Assembly: GCF_900110765.1 (NCBI RefSeq)
Contig: NZ_FOEO01000053.1
Coordinates: forward strand, 1-32,714
DNA from: Pseudomonas sp. NFACC02
Lineage (GTDB): Bacteria > Pseudomonadota > Gammaproteobacteria > Pseudomonadales > Pseudomonadaceae
Direction: 5' to 3'
Length of the DNA: 32,714 bases
Of this stretch, positions 22,143-31,106 are shown in pieces; position 1 is the stretch's first letter; every line of letters begins with the position of its first letter. A program made the translations under genes and the position numbers. The notes beneath the pieces are model-generated. The model made no database searches and was not told the DNA's origin. It saw nothing but the letters and a program-made list of their open reading frames with translations.

Positions 22143-24140
22143 TTAGTCTTCCAGCAGCTCTTCAGCCGTGGAGAGGATGTTCTCCAGCGTGAAACCGAAC
22201 TCTTCGAACAGCAGATTCGCTGGCGCCGACTCACCAAAGGTGGTCATGCCGATGACGCGGCCTTCCAGGCCCACGTACTTGTACCAGTAATCGGCGTGCG
22301 CGGCTTCGATGGCGATACGCGCGCTGACTTCCAGCGGCAGGACCGACTGCTTGTACAACGCGTCCTGCGACTCGAACACGCTGGTGCACGGCATCGACAC
22401 CACACGCACGTTCTTGCCTTCAGCGGTCAGCTTGTCGAACGCCTGAACCGCCAGGCCGACTTCCGAACCGGTGGCGATCAGGATCAGATCCGGCTCGCCG
22501 TTGCAGTCACGCAGCACGTAGCCACCCCGGTTGATGTTCTCCAGTTGCAGCGCATCGCGCGACTGATGCTGCAGATTCTGACGAGAGAAGATCAGCGCCG
22601 AAGGACCGTCGTCACGCTCGATGGCGTGTTTCCAGGCCACGGCCGATTCCACGGCGTCGGCTGGGCGCCAGGTGTCCAGGTTCGGGGTCGAACGCAGGCT
22701 GGTCAGTTGCTCGATCGGCTGGTGAGTCGGGCCGTCTTCGCCCAGACCGATGGAGTCATGGGTGAACACATAGATGACACGCTTCTTCATCAGCGAGGAC
22801 ATGCGCACGGCGTTGCGTGCGTATTCCATGAAGATCAGGAAGGTGGCGCCGTAAGGCACGAAACCGCCGTGCAGGGCGATGCCGTTCATGATCGCGCCCA
22901 TGCCGAACTCACGCACGCCGTAGTGCAGGTAGTTACCGTCGGCCTCTTCGCCGGTGATGCTCTTGCAACCTTTCCAGATGGTCAGGTTGGAGCCGGCCAG
23001 GTCAGCCGAGCCGCCGAGGAACTCAGGCAGCAGCGGACCGAAATTGCTCAGGGCATTCTGGCTGGCTTTACGGCTGGCGATGGTTTCGCCCTTGGCGTTC
23101 ACTTCAGCCACGTATGCAGCGGACTTTTCAGCGAAGTCGGCTGGCAGCTCACCGCTCATGCGGCGGATCAGCTCGTTGGCCAGTTCAGGGAATGCAGCGG
23201 AGTAGGCAGCGAAACGCTGGTCCCACTCGGCTTCGACCGCCAGGCCCTTCTCCTTGGCGTTCCACTCTTTGTAGATGTCGGCCGGGATTTCGAATGGACC
23301 ATGGGTCCACTTCAGCGCGGCGCGGGTCAGAGCGATTTCTTCGTTGCCCAGCGGAGCGCCGTGGCACTCTTCCTTGCCTTGCTTGTTCGGCGAGCCGAAG
23401 CCAATGGTGGTCTTGCAGCAGATCAGGGTCGGCTTGTCGCTCTTGCGAGCGGTGTCGATGGCGGTCTTGATCTCGTCGGCGTCATGGCCGTCGACGTTGC
23501 GAATCACCAGCCAGCCGTACGACTCAAAGCGCTTCGGCGTGTCGTCGGTGAACCAGCCTTCGACTTCGCCGTCGATGGAGATGCCGTTGTCATCGTAGAA
23601 GGCGATCAGTTTGTTCAGGCGCAGGGTGCCGGCCAACGAAGCGACTTCGTGGGAAATGCCTTCCATCATGCAGCCATCACCCATGAACACGTAGGTGTGG
23701 TGGTCGACGATGTTATGGCCAGGGCGGTTGAACTGCGCAGCCAGCGTTTTCTCGGCAACCGCGAAACCAACAGCGTTCGCGAAACCCTGACCCAGCGGAC
23801 CGGTGGTGGTTTCGACGCCTGGCGTGTAGCCGTATTCCGGGTGACCCGGTGTGCGGCTGTGCAATTGACGGAAGTTCTTCAGGTCGTCAATCGACAGGTC
23901 ATAACCGGTCAGGTGCAGCAGCGAGTAGATCAGCATCGAGCCGTGGCCGTTGGACAGGATGAACCGGTCACGGTCAGCGAAGTGAGGGTTGCTCGGGTTG
24001 TGCTTCAGATAATCGCGCCACAGGACTTCAGCGATATCCGCCATGCCCATCGGGGCTCCTGGGTGGCCGCTGTTGGCCTTTTGCACGGCATCCATGCTGA
24101 GGGCACGGATGGCATTGGCACGCTCACGACGGCTGGGCAT
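22143..24140 (-). CDS. tkt: Transketolase
   Basis: A 665-residue thiamine-diphosphate enzyme of the pentose phosphate pathway. S-G-H-P-G-A-P-M-G at 24-32, the thiamine motif G-D-G (154-156) followed by an aspartate/asparagine segment, and H-D-S-I-G-L-G-E-D-G-P-T-H-Q in the pyrimidine domain. I chose the start MPSRRERANAI with AGGAG upstream; the frame extends 40 codons upstream without homology. It provides erythrose 4-phosphate for the next gene, epd. Confidence 0.97.
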   Translation of the reverse strand: MPSRRERANAIRALSMDAVQKANSGHPGAPMGMADIAEVLWRDYLKHNPSNPHFADRDRFILSNGHGSMLIYSLLHLTGYDLSIDDLKNFRQLHSRTPGHPEYGYTPGVETTTGPLGQGFANAVGFAVAEKTLAAQFNRPGHNIVDHHTYVFMGDGCMMEGISHEVASLAGTLRLNKLIAFYDDNGISIDGEVEGWFTDDTPKRFESYGWLVIRNVDGHDADEIKTAIDTARKSDKPTLICCKTTIGFGSPNKQGKEECHGAPLGNEEIALTRAALKWTHGPFEIPADIYKEWNAKEKGLAVEAEWDQRFAAYSAAFPELANELIRRMSGELPADFAEKSAAYVAEVNAKGETIASRKASQNALSNFGPLLPEFLGGSADLAGSNLTIWKGCKSITGEEADGNYLHYGVREFGMGAIMNGIALHGGFVPYGATFLIFMEYARNAVRMSSLMKKRVIYVFTHDSIGLGEDGPTHQPIEQLTSLRSTPNLDTWRPADAVESAVAWKHAIERDDGPSALIFSRQNLQHQSRDALQLENINRGGYVLRDCNGEPDLILIATGSEVGLAVQAFDKLTAEGKNVRVVSMPCTSVFESQDALYKQSVLPLEVSARIAIEAAHADYWYKYVGLEGRVIGMTTFGESAPANLLFEEFGFTLENILSTAEELLED

Positions 24141-24330
24141 CGCTGATCTCCTGGGGCAGAAAGAAGTGGGATCTGAAAAAGGCGGCCATTTTCCCTCAGG
24201 CACTGCTTCGGAGCAATGACAGATACAGTTCGAAGCAAGATTTTCCGGCGTTGTGGGCATTATTTGTACTAACCGGCAGCGCCTCTGGTCGCAAACGACG
24301 GAATCGCAGGGTCAGACCCGCCACCCATCG

Positions 24331-24358
24331 ACCAATATCAAAACTTTTTGATATTGGT
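24331..24358. promoter_or_regulatory. Perfect 28-bp palindromic operator upstream of the ArsR/methyltransferase-metK pair
   Basis: Arms accaatatcaaaa (24331-24343) and ttttgatattggt (24346-24358) are perfect complements around CT. It lies 40 nt upstream of the regulator gene and about 190 nt upstream of tkt on the opposite strand. ArsR-family dimers bind such AT-rich palindromes, so autoregulation together with metK is likely (inference). Confidence 0.8.
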
Positions 24359-24397
24359 CTTGCGGCAGGCCAACACGATAACTAGACTGCCAGCCCT

Positions 24398-25393
24398 ATG
24401 AATCTTCGCGTACCCGCCATCAGCCATGACCAAAGCGACGAACTGGCAGCCTTGTGCAAGGCCGGTGGTGACCCGCTGCGTCTGAATGTGCTGCGCGCGC
24501 TGTCGAACGATTCGTTCGGCGTGCTGGAGCTGGCGCAGATTTTCGCCATCGGTCAGTCCGGCATGAGCCACCACTTGAAGGTGCTGGCCCAGGCAGACCT
24601 GGTCGCGACGCGCCGGGAAGGCAATGCGATTTTTTATCGCCGCGCCCTGCCCCACACCGAACAGATCGGCGGCAAGCTGCACGCGGCGCTGCTTGAAGAA
24701 GTCGATGGCTTGACACTGCCCGACGACGTACGAAGCCGGATCGGCCTGGTGCATCGTCAACGTGCCAACGCCAGCCAGGACTTCTTCGCCCGGACCGCCG
24801 AGAAATTTCGTGCCCAGCAGGACCTGATCGCAGGACTGCCGCAGTACCGCGACAGCCTGCTGTCATTGCTCGACAAGCTAGGCTTCGGTGCCGACGCCAC
24901 TGCAGTCGAAGTCGGCCCCGGCGATGGTGGATTTCTGCCTGACCTGGCGCAACGCTTCCGGCATGTCACCGGCCTGGATAACAGCCCGGCCATGCTCGAC
25001 CTCGCGCGTGCGATCTGCGAGCAGAAGGCGCTGGGTAATGTGGAACTGAAACTGGCCGATGCGCTGGCCGACGCTAACATTTGCGGCGATTGCGTCGTCT
25101 TGAATATGGTGCTCCACCATTTCGCGGCGCCGGCCGACGCATTGAAACAACTGGCCAACCTGTTGCAACCGGGCGGTAGCCTCTTGGTGACAGAGTTGTG
25201 CAGCCACGACCAGAGCTGGGCCAGGGAGGCCTGTGGCGATCTCTGGTTAGGTTTCGAACAGGAAGATCTGGCCCGTTGGGCCATCGCTGCGGGGCTGGTC
25301 CCCGGGGAAAGCCTGTACATAGGCTTACGTAATGGTTTCCAGATTCAGGTCCGCCATTTTCAGCGACCGGCTGGCGACACTCACCATCGGTAA
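24398..25393 (+). CDS. ArsR-type regulator fused to a SAM-dependent methyltransferase
   Basis: A 331-residue two-domain protein. Residues about 12-95 form an ArsR winged helix (D-P-L-R-L-N-V-L-R-A-L, G-Q-S-G-M-S-H-H-L-K-V-L, G-N-A-I-F-Y-R-R). Residues about 145-325 are a class I methyltransferase: motif I V-E-V-G-P-G-D-G-G, acidic loop G-L-D-N-S, L-N-M-V-L-H-H-F. It is followed 20 nt later by metK, so it probably controls SAM synthesis in response to SAM or S-adenosylhomocysteine, as SahR-type ArsR regulators do in other proteobacteria (inference). The same gene lies between metK and tkt in P. aeruginosa. No arsenic-binding cysteine motif is present. Confidence 0.85.
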   Translation: MNLRVPAISHDQSDELAALCKAGGDPLRLNVLRALSNDSFGVLELAQIFAIGQSGMSHHLKVLAQADLVATRREGNAIFYRRALPHTEQIGGKLHAALLEEVDGLTLPDDVRSRIGLVHRQRANASQDFFARTAEKFRAQQDLIAGLPQYRDSLLSLLDKLGFGADATAVEVGPGDGGFLPDLAQRFRHVTGLDNSPAMLDLARAICEQKALGNVELKLADALADANICGDCVVLNMVLHHFAAPADALKQLANLLQPGGSLLVTELCSHDQSWAREACGDLWLGFEQEDLARWAIAAGLVPGESLYIGLRNGFQIQVRHFQRPAGDTHHR

Positions 25394-25413
25394 TACTCAG
25401 GAAAACCGTCGAG

Positions 25414-26604
25414 ATGAGCGAATACTCCCTTTTCACCTCCGAGTCCGTGTCCGAAGGGCATCCGGACAAAATCGCCGACCAGATCTCCGATGCGGTGCTG
25501 GACGCCATCATTGCCCAGGACAAACACGCTCGCGTAGCGGTTGAAACCCTGGTCAAGACCGGCGTTGCCATCGTTGCTGGCGAAGTCACCACCAGCGCGT
25601 GGGTTGACCTGGAGCAGATCGTTCGTGACGTGATCAGCGACATCGGCTACACCAGCTCCGACGTCGGCTTCGACGGCGCAACCTGCGGCGTGATGAACAT
25701 CATCGGCAAGCAGTCGCCTGACATCAACCAGGGTGTCGACCGTGCCAAGCCTGAAGATCAGGGCGCCGGCGACCAGGGTTTGATGTTCGGCTATGCCAGC
25801 AACGAAACCGCCGAGCTGATGCCTGCGCCTATCGCGTTCTCGCACCAGTTGGTCAAGCGTCAGGCTGAAGCCCGTAAATCGGGTCTGCTGCCCTGGCTGC
25901 GCCCGGACGCCAAATCCCAGGTCACCTGCCGCTACGAAAACGGCATTGTGGTCGGGATCGACGCGATCGTTCTGTCGACCCAGCACAACCCTGAAGTCTC
26001 GTACGCCGACCTGCGCGAAGGCGTCATGGAGCTGATCGTCAAGCACGTGCTGCCCGCCGAACTGCTGCACAAAGACACCCAGTTCCACATCAACCCGACT
26101 GGCCAGTTCATCATCGGTGGCCCGGTAGGTGACTGCGGCCTGACCGGTCGCAAGATCATCGTCGACAGCTACGGCGGCATGGCCCGTCACGGCGGCGGCG
26201 CGTTCTCCGGCAAGGACCCATCGAAGGTTGACCGTTCGGCTGCTTACGCTGGCCGTTACGTTGCCAAGAACATCGTTGCTGCCGGTCTGGCCGAGCGTTG
26301 CGAGATTCAAGTGTCCTACGCCATCGGCGTCGCTCAACCGACCTCGATCTCGCTGAACACCTTCGGCACCGGCAAGATCAGCGATGACAAGATCGTCAAA
26401 CTGGTCCGCGAGCACTTCGATCTGCGTCCATACGCGATCACCACCATGCTCGACCTGCTGCACCCGATGTACCAGGAAACCGCCGCTTACGGCCACTTCG
26501 GTCGTACGCCGGAAACCAAGACCGTGGGCGACGACACCTTCTCCACGTTCACCTGGGAAAAAACCGACCGCGCTGCTGCATTGCGCGCTGCTGCTGGTTT
26601 GTAA
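25414..26604 (+). CDS. metK: S-adenosylmethionine synthase
   Basis: A 396-residue enzyme forming SAM from methionine and ATP. G-H-P-D-K at 15-19, G-A-G-D-Q-G near 123-128, and the P-loop-like G-G-G-A-F-S-G-K-D-P-S-K-V-D-R-S-A-A-Y are all present. Length is standard. It probably belongs to the transcript of the upstream ArsR/methyltransferase regulator and ends at a strong terminator. Confidence 0.98.
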   Translation: MSEYSLFTSESVSEGHPDKIADQISDAVLDAIIAQDKHARVAVETLVKTGVAIVAGEVTTSAWVDLEQIVRDVISDIGYTSSDVGFDGATCGVMNIIGKQSPDINQGVDRAKPEDQGAGDQGLMFGYASNETAELMPAPIAFSHQLVKRQAEARKSGLLPWLRPDAKSQVTCRYENGIVVGIDAIVLSTQHNPEVSYADLREGVMELIVKHVLPAELLHKDTQFHINPTGQFIIGGPVGDCGLTGRKIIVDSYGGMARHGGGAFSGKDPSKVDRSAAYAGRYVAKNIVAAGLAERCEIQVSYAIGVAQPTSISLNTFGTGKISDDKIVKLVREHFDLRPYAITTMLDLLHPMYQETAAYGHFGRTPETKTVGDDTFSTFTWEKTDRAAALRAAAGL

Positions 26605-26640
26605 AACGCCCGGCTGCTTGAAGCAGTCGATAGCGTCACA

Positions 26641-26676
26641 AAAAGCCCCTGGCGATGAAAATCGTCAGGGGCTTTT
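26641..26676. terminator. Bidirectional terminator between metK and the LysE-family gene
   Basis: Stem aaaagcccctggcgat (26641-26656) pairs with atcgtcaggggctttt (26661-26676) with one wobble, around a GAAA tetraloop. A and T runs on both sides fit use by both convergent genes. Confidence 0.9.
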
Positions 26677-26680
26677 GCAT

Positions 26681-27301
26681 TCAGGCCCTGCGTGCCACTA
26701 ACAAGAACGATGCCGCACTCGCCAGCAATCCTGCGCAGGCACGATTGAACAGTCGCTTGCCGCTCGGCTTGGCAAACAACCGGCGAGCGTGGATTCCCAT
26801 GTAGCAATAAAGCGCGATGGCGATGCATTCGAGGCCGAGAAACATGGCGCCCAGTTGCGCGAATTGAGTGGTGATTGCGCCTGAACGGTCAACGAACTGC
26901 GGCAGGAAGGCGGTGAACAAGAGAATCGCCTTGGGATTGCCGATCGCCACCAGAAACTCCTGTCGGGCCAGTCGCCCCGATCCCGCCTGAGAAACGGTTT
27001 CATCGGCATGGCCATCCGCCCGAGCGCGCCACAGTTGTACGGCCAGATAAAACAAGTACGCCGCGCCGACCAGCTTGATCGCATGGAACAGCCACTCGGA
27101 TGTGTGCAACACAGCAGTCAAACCCACAGCCGCCAGAGCAATCATGATGGCGAAGGCCAGCAATCGTCCGAGCCCGCCACGGCAGGCACGCGCAAAGCCA
27201 TAACGCGACGCATTGCTGATCGACAGCAGGTTGTTCGGGCCTGGAGCCATATTCAAGGCGAAGCAGGCAGGGATAAAAACGGCGAGGGTCGACAGGTCCA
27301 T
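26681..27301 (-). CDS. LysE/RhtB-family exporter
   Basis: A 206-residue inner membrane protein with six hydrophobic segments, of the amino-acid exporter family. The family mark M-A-P-G-P-N-N-L-L near residues 18-26 and G-N-P-K-A-I-L-L-F-T-A-F-L-P-Q-F-V near the middle are present. The substrate cannot be told. I chose the start MDLSTLAVFI; the upstream frame adds 19 polar residues that do not fit a membrane start. It is divergent from ligB. Confidence 0.88.
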   Translation of the reverse strand: MDLSTLAVFIPACFALNMAPGPNNLLSISNASRYGFARACRGGLGRLLAFAIMIALAAVGLTAVLHTSEWLFHAIKLVGAAYLFYLAVQLWRARADGHADETVSQAGSGRLARQEFLVAIGNPKAILLFTAFLPQFVDRSGAITTQFAQLGAMFLGLECIAIALYCYMGIHARRLFAKPSGKRLFNRACAGLLASAASFLLVARRA

Positions 27302-27496
27302 TTTCGTAGGCGTCCTATGCAGGCGCTGGGTTGAAACATCATTTTGCACTTGTACCAAAACGGCTCAAGAGACAGCTGTGAAGCGAAAGCGGGCTCGACT
27401 GTACCGGCCATGAAAAACGCGGTAACCAAGCGCAAAGGAACAAAGTCGCCCCGCATCCTAGCCTTGCCCGTCTCAACCTCAGGCAAGGACGCTTCG

Positions 27497-29182
27497 ATGC
27501 TGCTACTTCTTCGCCCTTTTATCGCTTTGGCACTCGCGCTCTCTTTCGAGACCGCCAACGCCCTAACCTGTCCCGACTGGCCTGCCGCCAAAGCCGGCAG
27601 CGAAATCTCCTCCCTGCAAACCCAGATCGAACACTGGAATGACAGCTATCACCGCCAAGGCGTTTCGCTTGTGGCCGATGAGCTCTACGATCAGTCGGTG
27701 CAACGGCTTTCACATCTTCGTGGCTGCTTTGCGAGACCGGCACCCATCGACGAAAACCCGCTGAAGACCGCTGCGGGGCCGAACGTGCATCCTGTGCCAC
27801 ACACCGGTCTCAACAAGCTCCCTGACGAACGCGCGGTGCAGGCGTGGCTCAAGGGGCGAGACGATCTGTGGATTCAACCGAAGGTAGATGGCGTCGCGGT
27901 CACGCTTGTTTACAAAGACGGGAAGCTGGTGAAGGCGATCAGTCGAGGCGATGGAGTCAGGGGACAGGACTGGACCGAACATGCCCATCAGATCGCGGCG
28001 ATACCTTCGCATTTGGCGTGGCAAAAAACGCTGGTGCTGCAGGGCGAGCTGTATTGGCGGTTAAGCGGCCACGTACAGGCCAACGCCGGAAGCCTGAATG
28101 CTCGTAGTAAAGTCGCCGGGCTGCTGGCACGCACCTCCATCACTGAAGAAGACGGCGCAAACGTCGGGTTGTTCGTCTGGGACTGGCCCGATGGCCCGGA
28201 AGGCATGCAGGACCGTCTGACCGGCCTGCGTGCGCTGGGCTTTACCGACAGTGCGACCCTCAGTGAGCCCATCGAAAGTGTCGACCAGGCCAAAAACTGG
28301 CGCGAGCATTGGTATACAAATCCGCTGCCGTTTGCCACCGACGGCGTGGTCATCCGTCAGGGCATCCGCCCTCCAGCAGACCGCTGGCAGGCGAAGGCAC
28401 CTTACTGGATAGCCGCATGGAAATACCCGTTCGCCCAAGTAGTGGGTGAAGTTCGCAAGGTGCATTTCAACATCGGGCGAAGCGGGAAAATTACGCCGGT
28501 ACTGGACATCGAACCGGTGCAACTGGACGACCGGAAGGTCAGCCGGATCAGTGTGGGCTCATTCAAACGCTGGCAGACGCTGGATATTCGACCGGGAGAC
28601 CACGTGGCGATCAGCTTGGCGGGGCTGACCATTCCGCGGCTCGATGGCGTCGTCACACGCCACGTCGAGCGGGTGGAAATGAAGGTGCCTGATGCTGCGG
28701 ATTACCACGCGCTGAGTTGCTGGCAGCCAATAGAGGGATGTGAAAGCCAGTTTCGCGAGCGATTGAAATGGCTGAGCAGCAAGAAGGGCCTGGCACTTCC
28801 GGGTGTAGGACCGGGCACCTGGGACAAGTTGATAGACACAGGGCACCTCAACGGTTTGCTGGACTGGATGCCCCTTGATGCGACACAGCTTGCTAACATT
28901 CCCGGTCTTGGCGATCAGAGCAGCGCTAAACTGCTGAAGAGTTTTCAGGGAGCCCGCGAACAATCGTTCGAAGTTTGGCTCAAAGCCATCGGTTTACCGC
29001 CGACCGCAGGCGCTCCACTGGGTGAGTCGTGGTCGGATCTGTCGACTCGGGACGTGGGTCAATGGCAAGCCGTGGCCGGTATTGGGCCGGGACGCGCGCA
29101 GCAGCTAACGGCTTTTTTTCAGAACCCGCACGTGCAAGCGCTGGCCCGACAGCTGCGAGAGCAAGGCATCAAAGGGTTCTAG
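27497..29182 (+). CDS. ligB: NAD-dependent DNA ligase LigB
   Basis: A 561-residue ligase of the LigB type. The nucleophile is Lys129 in K-V-D-G-V-A. The adenylation domain continues with S-R-G-D-G-V-R-G-Q-D-W-T, G-E-L-Y-W-R, A-R-S-K-V-A-G-L-L, T-D-G-V-V-I-R and A-A-W-K-Y-P-F. An OB domain and helix-hairpin-helix repeats (L-P-G-V-G-P-G-T, I-P-G-L-G-D-Q-S, V-A-G-I-G-P-G-R) follow. The zinc finger and BRCT domain of LigA are missing, as expected for LigB. The N-terminus (MLLLLRPFIALALALSFETA) looks like a signal peptide, which is also true of E. coli LigB. The start has AAGGA 8 nt upstream; an in-frame start 51 codons earlier gives a longer, less likely product. Confidence 0.93.
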   Translation: MLLLLRPFIALALALSFETANALTCPDWPAAKAGSEISSLQTQIEHWNDSYHRQGVSLVADELYDQSVQRLSHLRGCFARPAPIDENPLKTAAGPNVHPVPHTGLNKLPDERAVQAWLKGRDDLWIQPKVDGVAVTLVYKDGKLVKAISRGDGVRGQDWTEHAHQIAAIPSHLAWQKTLVLQGELYWRLSGHVQANAGSLNARSKVAGLLARTSITEEDGANVGLFVWDWPDGPEGMQDRLTGLRALGFTDSATLSEPIESVDQAKNWREHWYTNPLPFATDGVVIRQGIRPPADRWQAKAPYWIAAWKYPFAQVVGEVRKVHFNIGRSGKITPVLDIEPVQLDDRKVSRISVGSFKRWQTLDIRPGDHVAISLAGLTIPRLDGVVTRHVERVEMKVPDAADYHALSCWQPIEGCESQFRERLKWLSSKKGLALPGVGPGTWDKLIDTGHLNGLLDWMPLDATQLANIPGLGDQSSAKLLKSFQGAREQSFEVWLKAIGLPPTAGAPLGESWSDLSTRDVGQWQAVAGIGPGRAQQLTAFFQNPHVQALARQLREQGIKGF

Positions 29183-29243
29183 TCATCTTTTTGTCCCGGA
29201 CGATTGTGTCGAGCGTCCGGGCGCCCGTTTTCAAGGAGCGTTC

Positions 29244-29663
29244 ATGAAATTCTTGTCACCGCTGATTGTGTTCACGGCCTGCGGGCTGTTGGCAGCCCCT
29301 TTGTTCGCGGCTGAACAGGCTCCCGAGTTGAGCGGCTGCGCGGCCAAACGTCAGGACATCAGCAATCAGATCGAACAGGCCAAGGCAGCGGGCAACAGCG
29401 ATCAGCAGTCGGGACTGGAAAAAGCCCTGAGCGAGGTCACCGCCAATTGCACCGATGCCGGCCTGCTCAAGCAGCAGGAACAAAAGGTACTGGACGCGAA
29501 ACGCGAAGTGAGCCGCCGCCAGGCCGATCTGAACAAGGCCATGAGCAAGGGCGACCCTGACAAGATCAACAAGCGCAAAGACAAGCTGGCTGAGTCGCGC
29601 AAGGAACTGCAAGACGCACAGGAAGAACTGGAGAAGGTTCAGCCGGATGAGGAGGATGAGTAG
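29244..29663 (+). CDS. DUF1090 periplasmic protein
   Basis: A 139-residue exported protein. It has a signal peptide ending A-P-L-F-A-A-E, two cysteines (S-G-C-A-A-K-R, T-A-N-C-T-D-A-G-L), then a long charged coiled coil (about 75-130) and an acidic tail. S-G-C-A-A-K-R-x-D-I and the following helix match DUF1090, a periplasmic family of unknown function (YqjC-like). AAGGAG lies just upstream of the ATG. It follows ligB by 61 nt. Confidence 0.85.
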   Translation: MKFLSPLIVFTACGLLAAPLFAAEQAPELSGCAAKRQDISNQIEQAKAAGNSDQQSGLEKALSEVTANCTDAGLLKQQEQKVLDAKREVSRRQADLNKAMSKGDPDKINKRKDKLAESRKELQDAQEELEKVQPDEEDE

Positions 29664-29693
29664 GTCATGAAGGGTGAGGGGTTCAGCCTGTCT

Positions 29694-29785
29694 TTGTGGG
29701 AGTGAAGTTGCTCACGAAGACGGGGCACGAACGATCCAGGTGTATGGATTGTTCCAACGCCTTCGCGAGCAGGCTCGCTCCCGCA
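29694..29785. repeat. REPIN downstream of the DUF1090 gene
   Basis: A left half TGTGGGAGTGAAGTTGCTCAC and a right half GCGAGCAGGCTCGCTCCCGC are diverged inverted copies of the classical Pseudomonas TGTGGGAGCGAGCCTGCTCG REP. It lies between convergent genes. Confidence 0.8.
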
Positions 29786-29808
29786 GGATATCGTCATCTT
29801 TTCAGCCG

Positions 29809-30303
29809 CTAGTGATCCCGGAATTCTTTATGACAGGCGTCGCAGGCGTCTTCGACGTTGTTCATCGGCGGGATCATGTTGGCGGCGGTCAACGGCAGTT
29901 GCCGGGTTGCTGTCACCAACTCGCCGGTGCGGGCTTCAAGCTGCCCCGCCAGCTCCTGAAACCGCGCCTGCCGCTGCCACACGGCATCTTTAGCGCTGGT
30001 GTGCTCGGACTCTTTCACTGCGGGAAAATGCTTCCAGGGCTCATGCGACAACCCATCCAGCTTCACCGCACCCTCGGCGAATTTCGGACCGTCGAACGGC
30101 AAGCGGCCGCGCAACATGCCGCCAATGTCTTCACTGGTTTTCAGCATTTGCTTGAAGATCGCCTTGCGTTGCCCCAGCGGCGAATCGGGATCCACGCCTC
30201 CGCAGGCACTCAAGGCGAGCGCGCCGATCATCAACAGGCTTATCGCTTTCAACGACGGATGTCTCAGCGACAGTTTTCTCAACGCAACGCTCTTCGGATT
30301 CAT
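29809..30303 (-). CDS. Cytochrome c'-like lipoprotein
   Basis: A 164-residue exported protein. The hydrophobic segment 21-33 ends in lipobox L-S-A-C (Cys34). The rest is a four-helix bundle with a C-terminal haem site C-D-A-C-H at 154-158, the arrangement of class II cytochrome c (cytochrome c'). The Met-rich A-N-M-I-P-P-M-N-N-V precedes it. It is a likely periplasmic membrane-anchored haem protein of unknown partner. I chose MNPKSVAL as the start because the upstream in-frame residues are not signal-like; the Shine-Dalgarno is weak. Confidence 0.82.
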   Translation of the reverse strand: MNPKSVALRKLSLRHPSLKAISLLMIGALALSACGGVDPDSPLGQRKAIFKQMLKTSEDIGGMLRGRLPFDGPKFAEGAVKLDGLSHEPWKHFPAVKESEHTSAKDAVWQRQARFQELAGQLEARTGELVTATRQLPLTAANMIPPMNNVEDACDACHKEFRDH

Positions 30304-30381
30304 GGCGACGACTGCTGGAAAAAATGGTCGCCAGTATCCGCGCACGCCTTGAAAAACCCAAGTGAATGATCGGCATCGCAA

Positions 30382-30768
30382 TCAGACGGAAATGCCAAAC
30401 AAGGCGATCACCAACCCAAGACCGATAAACCACGCCAGCGAGCGCAAGGCCGCCAGGTCCGCCAAGTAGAAAATGATGTAGAGCAGACGACTGGTCACGA
30501 ACAGCACCGCCAGCACATCAATGGTGACCAACTGCGCGACGCCGGCGATATGAGCAATGATCACCCCGGCGGCGAACCCCGGAATCGCTTCAAAGCTGTT
30601 CTGCTGCGCGGCATGGGCACGACGCGGCAGACCTTCCAGGCTGTCCAGAAAGTCCCGCGGGTTATGGTTTTGCCGGGCACCGAAACGGCCACTACCAAAC
30701 TTGGCAATCGACGTACAGACCAGCGGCAACAGAATCACGATCAACACGCACCAGAAGGCAACGGTCAT
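30382..30768 (-). CDS. MAPEG family membrane protein
   Basis: A 128-residue inner membrane protein with four hydrophobic segments. N-P-R-D-F, R-A-H-A-A-Q-Q-N-S-F-E-A-I-P-G-F and the late S-R-L-L-Y-I-I-F-Y-L match the MAPEG (eicosanoid/glutathione metabolism) superfamily as found in proteobacteria. The physiological substrate is unknown. It starts 338 nt from the divergent hydroxypyruvate-isomerase-like gene. Confidence 0.88.
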   Translation of the reverse strand: MTVAFWCVLIVILLPLVCTSIAKFGSGRFGARQNHNPRDFLDSLEGLPRRAHAAQQNSFEAIPGFAAGVIIAHIAGVAQLVTIDVLAVLFVTSRLLYIIFYLADLAALRSLAWFIGLGLVIALFGISV

Positions 30769-31106
30769 ATTTGCAGCATCCTCTTAGAATGTGAGCTTCA
30801 TCAAGCGCTCCCCCACAGGCTAAGAGCCGCAGCTAGTTGAAAGGTTCTTCCCATCATGCGTGCGCCAGGATCTGCACGGCAGTTTCTTGCGACTGTCATG
30901 ATGCGAACGATTGGCTAAGATGCCAGCCATCACAGCCGATTCGACCGTAAGCCGTGCCACAGGAGTCTGAATGTCCAGCGAAGGCGACACCACCGGCCAG
31001 TGCTACATGGCTTGAAGCTGGACGCCCTGCACTGCGTATCGATCCGTTGGCGCTGTTCGATAGATCCCGCCCGCCCGGAAGGGGCTGAACATCCAAGGAG
31101 AAAACC
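30769..31106. other. Intergenic region between MAPEG and hyi genes
   Basis: A noncoding stretch of 338 nt between divergent genes. It holds the short ORF listed at 30971-31015. I see no REP element, terminator or clear promoter boxes elsewhere in it. Confidence 0.5.
30971..31015 (+). other. 14-codon ORF with a strong ribosome binding site, upstream of hyi
   Basis: ATG at 30971 is preceded by AGGAG with 5-nt spacing and encodes MSSEGDTTGQCYMA before TGA. A second frame starting at 31011 (LEAGRPALRIDPLALFDRSR and five more residues) stays open to 31088, so a frameshift near 31010 would give one 40-residue product. It could be a leader peptide for the downstream gene, a decayed small gene, or chance. 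Confidence 0.3.

Noticed and set aside
22044..24146. 700-codon plus-strand ORF opposite tkt
   Set aside because: Antisense shadow of transketolase, running through the REPIN at its start.
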